Shown here in pieces: positions 1 to 12,370 of a stretch of DNA of 64,000 bases. The stretch covers positions 43,807,019-43,871,018 of the forward strand of contig OU862920.1 in NCBI GenBank assembly GCA_917880885.1. The letters are read 5' to 3'. The notes beneath the pieces were generated by a model. It worked only from the letters and a program-made list of their open reading frames with translations, ran no database searches and was not told the DNA's origin. Made by a program: the position numbers and the translations under genes. The stretch is from Limnephilus marmoratus. Its lineage: Eukaryota; Arthropoda; Insecta; Trichoptera; Limnephilidae. Position 1 is the first letter of the stretch. Each line of letters starts with the position of its first letter.

Positions 1-94
1 GATCCTTGTTTAGTTTGCTACTTGGGTCTATTATTAATTCAGTAAGAGCCTCAACGGCATCTCTCGCCAGACTGATGAATCCCTGTGAGTCCAT
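1..94 (-). CDS. Possible 5' coding exon of an unrecognised protein, cut by window edge
   Basis: On the minus strand an ATG at 94-92 opens a frame that stays open to the window edge (31 residues, beginning MDSQGFISLARDAVEALTEL). An in-frame TAA lies nine bases upstream of the ATG, as expected for a true 5' UTR/CDS boundary. The peptide looks protein-like (amphipathic, acidic) but I do not recognise it. It would lie opposite, or nested within an intron of, the plus-strand fibrinogen-domain gene whose last exon is at 1803. The plus strand here also has a short open frame, so the strand is not certain. Confidence 0.4.
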   Translation of the reverse strand, partial: MDSQGFISLARDAVEALTELIIDPSSKLNKD

Positions 95-99
95 TTTAT

Positions 100-137
100 T
101 AACTTAGAAAAAAAAAAAAAAAAATTTTTTTTTTTTG
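100..137. repeat. A-run/T-run low-complexity tract
   Basis: A run of A followed directly by a run of T forms a perfect hairpin-capable tract just upstream of the putative start codon at 94. The rest of 138-830 is AT-rich sequence in which I see no gene. Confidence 0.6.
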
Positions 138-834
138 GAAAAAAATGGAGATGGTTTATCCTGATTCTAAGGTGAAGTGACTTGAGTTACTTGCTACAGT
201 CGGCCGTGTCGCGCGGTAGTAACTTGGGTGACAATATTACTTATTGTTTTGACTTTTAATAATATTGATAATGCTCACTCAGTTAGATATTAGAATTCTG
301 CAGATTTGCACTACAACTTCCTTAGACTTTCAGTCACTCAGTGGCTCGTTTAATTATTAGTTACACTGACTAAAACAACTATAGAATGTTAATTAAAATT
401 GAGCGCAAAATTGAACGTGCTCTCTGTGTCAATATAGGTACTGTACTATATAATATAATATAGGTATAGGTACGGTATAGGTACTGTATTTTCTTTAAAT
501 TACTCTAGCCACCACAAACAAACTCAAACCAGTCTGTTTTCCTTACGAAACTTCTATCTTCCTTCCAATAATAATCCATCTGTCAAAACAACTTCTTCGC
601 TTTTGTTGAATTTACTTCAAAAGTGGAAGAGATTCAAATATGAAGGAAAATCTTGCAAGAAATTACCGAACTAGGATCCCAACATTGTTAGTCTACGAAA
701 ACACCAGAGTGAATCTAAGATTCAAAAACAGCAACAACTTGGAAATGCTTTTCTGATAATTAATTATTCCAGAATGATAAACAGCGAAGACGAGCTTACT
801 TCACTCTTTATTTATTTTTTTATTTTTTAATGTT

Positions 835-1000
835 AATACCGCACTGGAGTCACAACTGCTCCCGTGCGTCTGGAGCCAACAACGAAACTTTGGTATCCCC
901 AGTTGTGAGGCTGAATTTAGTGGGGAGGGGAAAGAGACGGGAAGAGGAAGGTGCGGAAGTACCTGGCTATTCACATTTTTTTTGAGTCAACCCCACCCTT
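835..1000 (+). repeat. Dispersed repeat family D, copy 1
   Basis: The motif GTTGTGAGGCTGAA, followed by a purine-rich GTGGGGAGGGGAAAG stretch and AGTACCTGGCTATTCA, recurs at 40385-40510, 40590-40770 and 41840-42010. No coding capacity is visible. At 40.6-41.1 kb a D copy lies directly upstream of a family C copy, so D and C may be parts of one longer element. Confidence 0.6.
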
Positions 1001-1079
1001 AGAATGGGCATTTAACGATTAACTTTCAACTGTCAAAAATAAGCCGCTGAATTGCAATTTGATAACAATTTATAAATTA

Positions 1080-1345
1080 ATAATAATTGATAACAAACAT
1101 GTACTAAGAATGTCTGAAGACCGAATTCCGAGGAAGATGCTGAGTGCGATTCCAGAGGGTAGACGTCCAGTGGGCCGCCCCAGACACAGTTGGGCGAGGC
1201 AACTCCAGAAACTGTGTGAGGAGAGGATGGGTCTACCATGTACAGAGGCCGAACAATCAGCACAAGACAGGGACATATGAAGGAGCCTTGTCGATGCAAT
1301 AGGTCCCCGACCCGAATAGGATAAGGGGTAGAAGATGATGCTGAT
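1080..1345 (+). mobile_element. 3' remnant of a non-LTR retrotransposon ORF2
   Basis: The frame from about 1095 to 1279 reads HVLRMSEDRIPRKMLSAIPE, then a GRRPVGRPRHSW motif, then W-x-Q-L-Q and a DRD-x-W/R-S-L-type tail interrupted by a stop. This basic GRRPxGRPxxxW signature is typical of the C-terminal tail of jockey/CR1-like reverse transcriptases in arthropods. Only the tail remains. The following ATGATGCTGATAATAA looks like a short-repeat 3' terminus. It is a dead fragment in an intron of the + strand gene. Confidence 0.6.
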
Positions 1346-1802
1346 AATAACAAACAATACATTTGAATTTCTGTGAAACAGCTTGACCTAAGTCGTTTTT
1401 CGTACCTACATAAACTAGAACTACATTTTTTAAAGTTTTATTCATTGAAATTTTTTTTTTTCATAAATTGGGGATTTTTCGACCACCATGCTAGTCACAT
1501 GCCCGAGTTGTGGTGGTAGATTACAAAAATTAAATAATCCGAAAACTCGATAACCTACTTGCAATCCTATAGTTTCATCTTTGGCTGGTTATGACAACCA
1601 CTTAAAAGACACGGCGTTGTTGAAAAAGTGGTTGCTCCAGCGGAAGTGAGTTAAAGAAGAATTATAGCAGGATAGAAAAGTCTAATAGCTAGAAATGAAT
1701 AATATGGGATCAGAACCGGCAGAAAATGTATATTTGTCGAGGTGTAAAAATCCCTATCTGCGATCTGATGATTAATATGTGTGTCTGTTGTATCTTTTCC
1801 AG

Positions 1803-1894
1803 GAATCGTGTGGTTCCGTTGGAGAGGATGGGACTACACCCTGAAGAAGGCGTCCATGATGATCAAGCCCAAAGGACCCCAGACAAACACCTAA
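1803..1894 (+). CDS. Last coding exon of a fibrinogen-related domain protein
   Basis: After a good acceptor (polypyrimidine TGTATCTTTTCCAG, ending at 1802) the frame reads G-IVWFRWRGWDYTLKKASMM-IKPKGPQTNT and stops at 1892-1894. The W-x-x-W-x-G-x-x-Y-[ST]-L-K-K-x-x-M-x-I-[RK]-P pattern is the conserved C-terminal end of fibrinogen-related domains (ficolin, techylectin, angiopoietin-like, scabrous-like proteins), which bind carbohydrates or other ligands outside the cell. The first codon is split with the preceding exon, which must lie left of the window because I find no other fibrinogen-domain exon in 1-1800. Which family member this is cannot be told from 30 residues. Confidence 0.75.
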
Positions 1895-1992
1895 CTCTCG
1901 TACAATATAGTTCTTTCATCCACATTTACGTCATGACAAACTTCATATTTTCATCTAGGCATAGCAACTACTAATTTATTTTTCAACCAACA

Positions 1993-2188
1993 AATAAAAT
2001 ATTATGTTCACTCGAGATAATTGTTATTATCGTCCTTTAATTTGTTTAACTTACTTAGTTAATTGAATTTGTGAGACTGTTCGTGTTGAATGCTTAGTTA
2101 TAATGTAATAATATGTTGAATTTGGTATTTCTAAATTCCCACTCTTTACTTGGTGGATTCCTTGTATTATATTATCAACATAAATAAA
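1993..2188 (+). terminator. Candidate poly(A) signals for the fibrinogen-domain gene
   Basis: AATAAA occurs at 1993-1998, about 100 bases past the stop codon, and again at 2183-2188. Both are suitably placed cleavage signals for the transcript ending in the exon at 1803-1894. From 2200 to 2900 there is only AT-rich sequence. Confidence 0.5.
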
Positions 2189-2910
2189 ACTGTTGTGACG
2201 TTTCGTTTTAAAGGAAATTGTATTATATTGCTAATAATGTATTAATTTATGGACCGTGATTCTGAAGGGTCGATTGTGAAATGTTTAAGATATGATTTAT
2301 TTTTACGTTTAATAATAAATATATAGATTATTTGATGTAGATCAGATTTTAATGTTATTGAAATGATATATTAAGTTGAGTTTTAAAATATTATATTACT
2401 TCGAGATTTTGGTGTAATGTATTGAAATGGCCACCACACTTGTGTTTGTAGTTGGTAGTAGGTACTTACCATAATGTGCTAGTACCTATTCGAAAATTAC
2501 GTAGGTAGCTACCTACCGTGGAAGTATTATCAGTAATTTTTTAAAAATCTCCCAGTGTTTTCTAATGTGTAGCCATTAGTGAAAACATTGAAAGTTCAAC
2601 CTTACTTATATTAGTTTTGACGACAAATAGCTTGATTATATTAGTTTTCTGATTTTTTTAATTTAAAAAACGCTTAAAAAATTGTTTTTTTGAATTACAA
2701 TATTGTTTTGCAAACAAAAATTACAAAATTTCTACAACCGACTGCGGTTTGGTAAAATCGTTCAAGCCACAAAGTGAAAACTTTACAGGACAGAGTAAAA
2801 ACGAATATTTACAAATTCGTAAACCAAGATGAAAATCTTGAAATTTGTGTGAAAGTAATTATTAGTTTGTTCAAAATTATGATGTAAAATATTGCAATTC
2901 TATTTATTAC

Positions 2911-3230
2911 TAGCTGGGTTACCCGTATTTGCTCGGGACAACATTCGAGGGTGTTCTGGAATGTTCCACAATGATGTTCCCGATTACGTATTCCCGAACA
3001 TTCCACGCTACTCCTTCCAGAACTTTCTAGAGCTCTATCCAACCTTCTAGAAATTTCAGGAAGACTGTTCTAGAAGTTTTAAGAGGCCGAAACTTCCAAC
3101 CCTTATATCTTCAAAAGCACACCCTTTACTTAAAAACGAGAACCGTCGTCCTGGAGGGGGGATAGAGATCTACCACACCATAAAACTCCCTTGATCATAC
3201 CAGGACTCGTTTCTGAGTTTTTGCGGAACG
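2911..3230. repeat. Helitron-like repeat end carrying clustered heat-shock elements
   Basis: ACTAGCTGGGTTACCCG at about 2910 resembles the ACTAGCTGACCCGGCG end seen at 62152. CTAG-bounded ends with a GC hairpin are typical of Helitron-like elements, here in minus orientation. The following 140 bases are filled with TTCnnGAAnnTTC arrays (listed separately). No coding sequence is visible. The class assignment is an inference from the terminus only. Confidence 0.4.
2944..3080. promoter_or_regulatory. Cluster of heat-shock-element (HSF) motifs
   Basis: Perfect alternating pentamers at 5-bp phasing occur at 2954-2966 (TTCtgGAAtgTTC), 2991-3003 (TTCccGAAcaTTC), 3015-3032 (TTCcaGAActTTCtaGAg), 3045-3062 (TTCtaGAAatTTCagGAA) and 3068-3080 (TTCtaGAAgtTTt). 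HSF trimers bind exactly this pattern. No promoter or gene is visible immediately beside it. From 3230 to 5480 the sequence is AT-rich with no recognisable feature. Confidence 0.6.
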
Positions 3231-5479
3231 CACGTTTTTTTGGACTTTCTTTTAAAATATATATCGATTTTGAAAGATTTGAGGGTTGAGTAATTTCAAC
3301 AATGTTTTTTTTTCAGAATAACTTGAACAAAACTTAACACATAATTTTAGCTTTTAGTATTAAAAATGCTCAAGTCAGCAATTTTCCCGTACTGTAACTT
3401 CGATAATCGTTCAACATGAAACCATTGAAAAGTAACATTCCCAAAAAATATGGCTTGAAGAGTTGTACCAAAACACAGTCGATATTATACTAAAAATACA
3501 ATAACACAAATTAAAGCATTGCAGATTGAGTGCCGGATACTTGAACAAAATATTGTACGACTATTTAAAAAATATTGCTGATACATTTAAGAGGCTTATG
3601 GGACAAAATGTGCAGATGTTTAGTTTTTGTTAATTTTGTTACCCAACGTACAACGATGGAACGGTTTTGTAGTAGCTGCGAGATCAGTGAATATATCAAT
3701 TTATATTTTGGTATTTTAGCCTAGGAATCAATCAAACCGTCGGCGATGACAACGTATTTAAGAACCTTGTACATATATAGATTTTTACGCCTTCTTGTAC
3801 ATTAAGTTTGCTGAGAATTATCGATAAATAACTATTAATATATAAAAATCACTCAGTACTCATTTTAAAAGCACATCTCCATTCATTTTTTTTTGTAAAA
3901 CTGAAACTAGTTTTAATTTCATGAAATTTTATTTTCAAATGGAATATTGCTAAAATTCTCGTAATTTCGTTCACTCAAAACCAATATAAGATAATAAATG
4001 TTTTATCACATGAGAATAATTTTTTTATGTAAAGATTTTAAGGTGATGCAAAAGTACTAAACAATGCTAAATCATGTGTTTGTGGTTTGATAATAAGATC
4101 GCTTAGAAATATTTAAGATGCTTTAATTAAATACTGCAAGTAGAATACATTTATATCCTCTTTTATTTTTTATTAGTTTTTTTATAAACCCCGAAAGAAA
4201 TAAAGAATCAGGCCAAAAAAAAACTTTAAGTTCAAAATCTACTACATACAAACCCGTTTTGGGTTATGGTTTTACTCTATAATGTGGAAAATAAAATTCT
4301 TCAGAAAATGATCTAAAAACATTTAAATATTTGCGTCTAAGATTCGTAAAATAAAATAAAATAAGCTTTTTGGCAATGTTTTTTCGCGAATACATCAAAT
4401 CGGAATTTATACCTTATCGCCACCTACATAAGGAGTGTTATTGTTAGCGGCCTGATTCCGAATTTTACACGATGTGGTGCATCACCTTCATAGAGAAAAG
4501 AATGCTATATATATTTTATTAAAATATTTATACCATTCAAAATTTAAAAAGCTCAGAAATTCATCATCTCGAATAATATTTTAATTGCGTTATCTTTAAT
4601 ATTTTACTTAATTAAACAGAGTATTAATGAACTTACCTTTTCCAATTTGAGTCTGTATTTTCTCACTGATCTTAGCGAAAAATTAAATAACTAGTGCGAT
4701 CATATCATGTGCATATTATTACGTTATGTTTTTCATGTGTGCTTAAAATGAAAATCATTTTAAATTGAAAGTTTGGCATCACTTTTAAAAGATTAAAATG
4801 TCAAAATGAAACTTTTGCTATTAGTTTCTGAGAAGGAACAGGCTTCCAAAGTATCGAAATTCCTACTCAATACAAGTATTTTCTACTAAATATCTTCAGA
4901 TTTCTATTAGGCATAGTTAATTTGTAGAAAATAATAATTATTGTAGATGTGTATAGAAATACACATATATTAATCTTATGTTATTGAAAATTACTTTTGA
5001 AAACACAAAAATGTATTATATTATATAAAACGATAAAATTGAATGTGAAGCAAATCATGTATTATTTTTTGTTACGTAGATTGACGTTAAAATTAATTAT
5101 CACTGAAAGTAATTTGTGACACGTGAACGTAGAATGATTGTCTATGGACGTGAAACTTTTTCAAACGGCTAAAAATCTACAATATTTTTCAATCTACCTA
5201 TATTGTTGAATTTCGCAATTTTACATTTCATACATTGATCTGTTGTCACATTATTATTATTTAATAGTTTAAGATTGTCGAAGATTTAATGATTATGTGT
5301 ATAAATAAGTAATTTAATATGTTTGTATAAAGATTGAAATTTTTTAATAAAATTGTCTTATTACTTTTATCAGATGCCTATTTCCTAATCCCTTTAAATC
5401 TGAATTCGACAGTGCTCTTTCGTACGTTCATTTTTTGTGTGAATGTGACACCAAGTCCAACTTTCCCGATCCAGAGAGG

Positions 5480-5898
5480 GTAGAGAACTTTCAATCCATC
5501 AATTTGAGAGGCGAGTTTGGGTACCATCGCTCCGGGAACTGTTAATTGGGTAACCAACGCCCCTGCCATAGGTCGCCCCAAGGGTTCGCTACTTTGGTGA
5601 ATTTGGTGAATTAGCAAGGGAGCCCGGGTTCATGCGGTGAGGTATATCTAGGTCTTGGCGGCGGATGGTTTTGCCCACCTACTACGGGCAGGATCGGGAG
5701 AGATTGACTATTTGATCTCTCCAGCCATACTATCCCGACCCAGTGGGAGGGATGAATTGACCCCCAGATTCCTACCCACCCCTCATACCTTTATCCTTTC
5801 AAGACTACCTCTCCTTCCTTTCCTTAAAAAGACCCTCTACACGGCATCCCCAAAGATGGCGTAGGCTCTGATGATTTTTTCCGGTGTGGAGATAATGT
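5480..5898 (+). repeat. Dispersed repeat family C, copy 1
   Basis: This matches copies at 18304-18745, 19468-19805 (inverted), 40835-41095, 46555-46750 and, for the 3' part, 59865-60060 and 60800-61000 (inverted) and 14090-14185. Shared landmarks are GGGAACtgTTaaTTGGgTAACCAAC, GGTTCGCTAC-TTTGGTGAATT, TCTAGGTCTTGGCGGCGgATG and TTAAAAAGACCCTC near the 3' end. It contains short open frames but no consistent ORF across copies, so it is treated as non-coding. Element class unknown. Confidence 0.75.
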
Positions 5899-6439
5899 TA
5901 AAAAAAATATTTAAAAAATGTTAGAGTGAAAGTTTTTGATTTGTGTTGTTTAGTAACTGAACATAGTTAAAGCCTTTTAAAGTAAAGTTTACGTTCACAA
6001 CTGGAACTCTAAAAATTACCCCAATAACCAAGGTAATACTTTTATTTCGTTTGACGGACTTTATCACCGCATCCTGTTTATTTAGTTTAGAGAATCCAGG
6101 GTCCAGAATGATGAAGTTTCAAAATGAACGAATCCCTCTTCTAAGAATGGTAACTAACAAACTAAAACCAGGAATGGTGGAAAGGTGTAATGAGCAAACG
6201 ACACTTCTTATGATAATATGTTTATTCAACCGATAACTTGAAATACAAGAGCAACCTAAATATTTAAGACAAAAGAAATTATCGAAATATAACGTTGTAA
6301 CGAAATAAAATGATATTTACCATGCGACCTTATTGAAGAGAAGAAGAACAAAAGTTTCCTGTGATATGAAAATTACATTCAACAGTTTTTTTTCTGTTAG
6401 TTTCATTCGTTTATAATCAACCCAACGATCGAATACATT

Positions 6440-6713
6440 GATCGTCCAGTTGATTAGTTAGACATCTCCGATAAATCAAAATTTGTATGCAGTTATATGT
6501 GTACCCTCCATCTGGTACTCAAGCTACTCACAAAACCAACCAAATCAATTGCAAAGCAAAAATGCAATCAATGCATTTTATAACATACTTTTATGTGAAA
6601 CATAGACATAGAAAAATATTTAAATTTGATATGTGGCGAGCATTCGAAAATTGCTTTCGTCTTTATCTCAAAACATAGTATTTGGAAATATCTGACTAAT
6701 CAATTGGACGATC
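6440..6713. mobile_element. MITE-like element with about 30-bp terminal inverted repeats
   Basis: GATCGTCCAGTTGATTAG at 6440 is matched in inverted form by CTAATCAATTGGACGATC ending at 6713, and the similarity extends about 30 bp (6440-6469 and 6684-6713). The interior is AT-rich and non-coding. No target-site duplication was identified. The flanks 5900-6440 and 6714-8130 hold nothing recognisable. Confidence 0.55.
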
Positions 6714-8136
6714 GACATATTCAGCCTTAGGACAGTTTTAAATTCGTTTGATATTATTTCGAATGCATCTTACAAACGTTTTAAAAATAAATTTATAATT
6801 CAGCTATTTAGGTACCTACACAGCAGCATACAATATTTTTCCTATTTTCCAGAACACAAAATTTTTGGCTGGTGTTTGTGAAAACACTGAAAATCTTCGT
6901 TTTCAAAACTACCCAAACATTAAAGATAAACAAAATAACAATAATAAATCAATGATTCCTTTCCTCGCAAGCTTTCGTGAACATATTTTTAAACGGCCAG
7001 CACAAGAAGGTAATTTAAGTTGGCGGTTATTTTTTTAATATTTATTTACAATCACATTGTTACTTTCCCTAAGTATTTGCTTTGCGTGTTACAATAATTT
7101 AATTTAGTATTACTTACATTCAACAAATTTGATGGACAGACATTTTATTTTTTTACAAATATAAGTATTTTTCAGTATACGTAATTCAAAAAATATTATT
7201 TTACTATATTATTACATTTTAATGTTAGATTAAAATGCTATTTATACTATACTTAATGATATGGATTTATTTAAAATTTGGCATTACCTGTAAATTATTT
7301 AATGTGAATGGGTTGGGTTTAGTCGATGCTATCATTTTTTCATTTTAAATTCTTTAAAACTTGCATTTACTACTGGAATCGGAATTACGCATTGAAAACA
7401 ACAATTTCAAGGAACATACTTTTGGAAGGAGAATTGTACACTACTCATTGTCTACAAACTACAAAACCACAAGTAAAAATAATGAAATTTCTCAAATCAA
7501 TCAGGAATTATTAAAAAAAAATTCTAATATTTATTACATTTAGTATGTATCCCTCATTCTCACACATATTATTATGAAAGTTGAAAAATATTTAGGGACC
7601 CATAAATTGATGTGTATTTAGTATTTCTAAGTTAGTTATCATAGTGAAGCCTTCTGAACATTATGGTCTAATCAACAAGGTTAAAAATATTTTGCATAAA
7701 TTCTATCCGTTTGAAAGTTTAAAGGGTGCGCACATTATTTCTAATTGAAGAAAATAAAGTCTCGTCTTGAGACTGTCTGCCTAAAATAAGTTCAATTAAG
7801 CAATCCTAAATTGCATTACCCAAACTATATTACTTTAGTAAAGTAGATCATGTTAGATATACAGAAATGTATCCAATCCTGGATAAGGAGTCGGTTTAGA
7901 ACATCTGAATTATTATTAGTAACTACATAACAAATATGGCGATATTCTACTGACAATTAGGTGAACAATTTATTTATAAAAAATATAATTTATTTCATAC
8001 TATTTAAGTGCCTTTATATCAAAAGTATTAGCTTCGGAAGAATTGAAAATATACAGATATTACATAATATATAGAACAATCATTATTATACGTGGACATA
8101 ATATCGCACATCCCGTAGAAAATTGTCGTAAGTCTT

Positions 8137-8510
8137 AAACGAGTGTGCTTTAGATCACACGACTGAAGTAAAAATTCTTTAGCTCCATCTATATGATAGG
8201 AAGAGAGAAAAAAATGTGCGCGCGTACTGCTCTCTCTTGGTCCACAGTGTGGCCTGCACTGTGTCTTAGATGTACGAAACGTAACTGCTATGAGAGAAAG
8301 AGAGAAAGAAAATGTGTGCTCGCCCCTCTCTCTCTTGCCTCTACAGTAATATACGAAACGTAACTCTCTCTCTTTCTATCTTCACTAACTTATATATCCC
8401 TCTCAACTACCGTTCGCCTCGATTTTCGTAACGCTCTCGTCACGCATTCACCATCTTACTCCCCAAGTCCAGCGTGCGTAAAGAAGTTTTACTTCAAAAA
8501 GTTAACTTTA
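8137..8510. repeat. Dispersed repeat family A, copy 1
   Basis: This is collinear with 61396-61767. Both start AACGAGTGTGCTTTAGA and contain GAAGTAAAA-TTCT, TCCATCTATATGATAGGAAG, a GAGAGAAAGAGAGAAAG stretch and ATACGAAACGTAACT, and both end near AGCGTGCGTAA. The inner end GAAGTTTTACTTC is the inverse of GAAGTAAAAnTTC near the start, suggesting short terminal inverted repeats of a MITE. Non-coding. The stretch 8511-9235 shows nothing. Confidence 0.7.
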
Positions 8511-9235
8511 CAGGAGAGCGAAAACAAATGAATGAATCATGAATAAGCGGTCTCATCGAAAGAGATGCAAGCGACATCTTGCGGAGATGGAGTGGTCTAA
8601 CTTAAATAAGGTTATCGTGGGGCATTATATAATCACAATCATTGTTCAGACATAAATAGAAAAATCGAAAATTTATATAACGACACTTTTCTACAAGATG
8701 TGCGATATATTATTATTACTGTTTTACTAAAAATAATAAGGTGCTACAGTTTATATCATATTTAATATTTTTTGTTTAAAATCGTTTTATATTACATTGT
8801 ATTTATTGAACAGGCTTGTTACTACTGGATACGGAAGATAATTCTTTTTATACTTTACTTTATATTATTGGTTTTTGTCCAACATGCATGATAATAAAAT
8901 AGTAGTTTTTAAAATGTTCTACATCATAGAAACAGTTTTATGTGTATTCTAGTTCTAATTTTAATTTTTTTTTATTATTGGTAATCTAATTAACATCTTT
9001 AAAATGGTTTTGCTATTGCAATAATTTGCTGATAAATTAGTTTGATAATAATTATTAAAATTGTTTTGGAATTGAACAATCTGCATTTTCAGTTTCATTA
9101 CTTCGCTTACAATTATGAAATTTATCTCAAGCCTTCAGGGGTACACTTTTCAAGGCGGGGTCATAATTTAATTTATTCGGGGACGGTTAAAGATATAACA
9201 TTTAACTGGGCTTAAATAATATTATTAAATATTTT

Positions 9236-9515
9236 TTACTGGAGCAGTGTCACATATTCAATCATTGATGCCACATATTTTCTCATTAAAGAACATGTTG
9301 ACAACATCGCACGTTGTATCTGACGCCACATATTCACTCATTGACAACATCACATGCGGTATCTGATGCCACACATATTCACTCATTGACACATATCATT
9401 GCCATAAAACATTCACACATTTGCACACTTTGACAACATCACATGTAATAATATCTGATGCCACATATTCACCCATTAAGAACACATTGACAACATCACA
9501 TAAGTTGCCATATGA
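9236..9515. repeat. Degenerate tandem repeat (CACATATTCACTCATTGACAA type)
   Basis: Units built around GCCACATATTCACTCATT-GACAACATCACAT recur about every 60 bases, with drift between units. A second diverged patch occurs at 10836-10985. Confidence 0.65.
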
Positions 9516-9694
9516 TGTATACACTAAGGTGGGATATTAAAAAATGTTATTTCTCAATTCTAATGGCGATAAAAGAGTGCCAATGATAGTCAAAACGATT
9601 TCATTAAAATATTTAGAATTTCTAATGCGACTATCTACCTCAAAGTTTAGAATATTTTCGTTTTTAGGGGTAATTTATAGTGCGTATAAAAATT

Positions 9695-10045
9695 ACTCCG
9701 TAACCGATAAAAAAAATCAGAGTGTGCATTTCACGCTCGTTAGAAGTGAAACTAGAAAGTCGCTAGATGTCGCTTTCTTTTCTGTTGCCTGTTTATTTTA
9801 AAGTGGTTTGAGGATTGGATATTGATTTCACAAAAAATAAAAATGTTTTTTTTGTCTATCTTTCTGGCCGCTGTCAAGCGCCTTACCCGTTGCGCTATCG
9901 GAATCTCGCGCCAAGGCTCGAATTTACCGCATTATATTAGAACCGAGGAATCGCCAGATAATAAATTTTAGTAACGCATTTCCGTTTCATCCGAATTTCA
10001 AATCACTAACGGGGCTAAAGAAGTTTGGCTTCAAAACCTTTTTTT
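9695..10045. repeat. Dispersed repeat family B, copy 1
   Basis: It starts with AGAGTGTGCATTTCACGC, contains GTAGAAGTGAAAC-like sequence, and ends AACGGGGCTAAAGAAGTTTGG. Other copies are at 32350-32675, 33188-33425 (inverted), 39372-39995 (inverted, interrupted) and 45938-46200 (inverted). The two ends carry related inverse motifs (GAAGTGAAAC / GAAGTTTnnCTTC), as in a MITE. Non-coding. Confidence 0.6.
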
Positions 10046-10105
10046 GTCATCTTAGAGCAAAAATATAGTAAGTTTTGGTAAAATCATTTACCAAACGTCC
10101 CTGTT

Positions 10106-10348
10106 TTGATGTGTGGGAGGCATATGGTGAGGGTTGAAGGAACACCAATTGCAAGCGATGTTTTCAAACCTTCTGTTGGACCTCAACCTCCTCATAAGCA
10201 GGCTGCGGTCTTTGTTGATAATTCCCCACTGTCTAAAACTGATAAACATGGAGTGTCAGAAGTAATGTTCCAGTTATTGACCTTTGCAAAGAACGAACAT
10301 AACAGAAAAAATATTTTACAGAAGAAAAAGTATTCTAAATACCCGTAA
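10106..10348 (+). other. Unassigned 80-codon open frame
   Basis: An ATG-started frame of 80 codons sits in a region with somewhat higher GC than its surroundings. The product is Ser/Pro/Lys-containing with no motif I recognise, and no promoter or splice context supports it. It could be a fragment of a retrotransposed gene. From 10349 to 12370 I see only the tandem patch at 10836-10985 and AT-rich sequence. Confidence 0.15.
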
Positions 10349-10835
10349 TACATTTTGCCGATCAAAAGATAAAACATGATTATCAAGAAAAATCTGAATT
10401 ATTCCCAAGCAGTTAAAGATCTGTGAAGACTGTTACTGAAGCATCGAATATTTTATGTACAAAGTCTGCTCGAAAACGTGTTATTATAGCGTAAAATAAT
10501 GCTGAAATTCGGGTGCAAGAAGGATTTTGCTGTTCTTTGAATGCAGTTGTCTTGTGATTTTTTTAGATTCAAATCACCCATATTTTATTGATAAATTTAT
10601 ATATACTATTTTTTGGGCTTTATTGAAAAAATATTGCATTTCCAATGGCTTATTAAACCCTTTTTAAGAATTGTCAAGGGTGGATCATAAGAGTTTTCAA
10701 AGTCAATTCGGAAGTAAAAGATGAAATCCAAATATTACAAAAACAATTAAGTGATTTTATGTGTCCATTTAACACCCTTTGTCACTATCAATTTTAGAAA
10801 ACAGAATTCCCATACAGTCGTGACCCACCCCAGCA

Positions 10836-10985
10836 TACATCCACATTGATGTCCACATTGACCACGTGTTCGCATAAGTGACAAATGTACTCATTTACAA
10901 CACATTTAATTATCTGATGGCACATTCACTCATTATAAACATGACACGCATTCACCATATCTATTGACAAACATATTGCTCTTCC
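10836..10985. repeat. Second patch of the CACATT/ACTCATT degenerate tandem repeat
   Basis: It has the same wording as 9236-9515 (CACATTGA, ACTCATT, ACAAC-CACAT and TCTGATGGCACATTCACTC). Confidence 0.5.
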
Positions 10986-12370
10986 CGTCTCACATGGTTT
11001 TCCAGATTTTTTTTTACAATTACTCGTAGTTTCCACTAACCTGCTGAGATTTCAGGGCGATTATTGTCTCTCCTTTCTGGCAACACCTTTAATATTAAAC
11101 CCTCAGCGATATTCATCTTTAAGGCTTGCCAACACCCTAAACATTACTCAAACAATCTTCTAACCATTTCCTACTTAATCGTAACAATTCGCCAAACGAT
11201 AAAAATATGCTTTTCAAAATCCTCATTTTTAACTCAACAACGACAAAAATTATTTATTATTCACCGCTGACTTATTCATGGCATACCTCACACACGTGAT
11301 GTACACTGTACCCCGATTTTCAAAGAAAACTGACTCTTAGACTGAATAAACTGATTATCTGACAAGCGAAACTTTCGATAATTGAACAATTTTATCGATT
11401 TGACTAGAAGTAGGGAAAAATCTGCTTAATTCATGCATACAAACACATCCAAAATACATTTCAAAAGTGTATTACTTCAGAATAATACTCTTTTATAGGG
11501 CATTAAAATGTTGTGTTCTTATGAATATTATTTCTTCTCAGCGTAAGTTTGCATACACTGACTTTAAATTTAACGTGTGAAATAAAACTTAAACTTAAGT
11601 ACGAGTATTATTTTTAGACTACTGGACTTACAGGAAGCATTGAACCTCACACTCTCTTCTTTCAAGGTATTTATAATAATTATCACAATCTCACTATGAC
11701 GCACTTGAACAGTAAGCGGTGGTTCATTTTAATATGTTCTAAATTTAGAAGTGCTTGTGTTAAACATAATATTTATATACTACAGGTACGGGTAAGTCAT
11801 TTGAAATCTCTTAATGCTTTTATAGTGATGTAATGTATCTTATTACCTTTACGTACACATGTTCACTTATTCCCAGTAGTTTCGTAGAAATTTATATGTA
11901 ACATTGTTTTCAAATGGCCATTCAGCGCTACTTGGTTTTTTGAAACTTGAAAAGTCCCTGTTAAACGCCGATTATAGGTGCGTTTCAGCTTTCTATCAAA
12001 TTGTAATAAGCTGGCAAGCTTAACATCATGATGGTTGTCCTCTTCTGCTGACCACGATTGGTTCAAATGCTGAAACGGACTTAGTCCGACCAAAAAACAA
12101 AATGGTACTGATTGGCCATTTGAAGACTTTGTCACACTTGAATTTATGCGGTACAACTGGGCCATAGCGTATACCTAATCCGAATAAGAACCGAATCTTT
12201 CGAAAATTGTAATTAAAGTTGCAAATGGGGCATTCAAAATAAAAACAATTATTTATCGATACTATTGAATTATAAAATTATGTGGATGGTTAAGACAAAA
12301 AAAAAATATTTACCTTAAAGTTTTTAGATTTGGAATACCTCATCACAAATTAAAGTGAAGAAAACCTTAC

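Noticed and set aside
5860..5880. CTGATGA near the end of family C as a hammerhead core
   Set aside because: No GAAA with flanking stem II follows at suitable distance, and other family C copies do not conserve the word.
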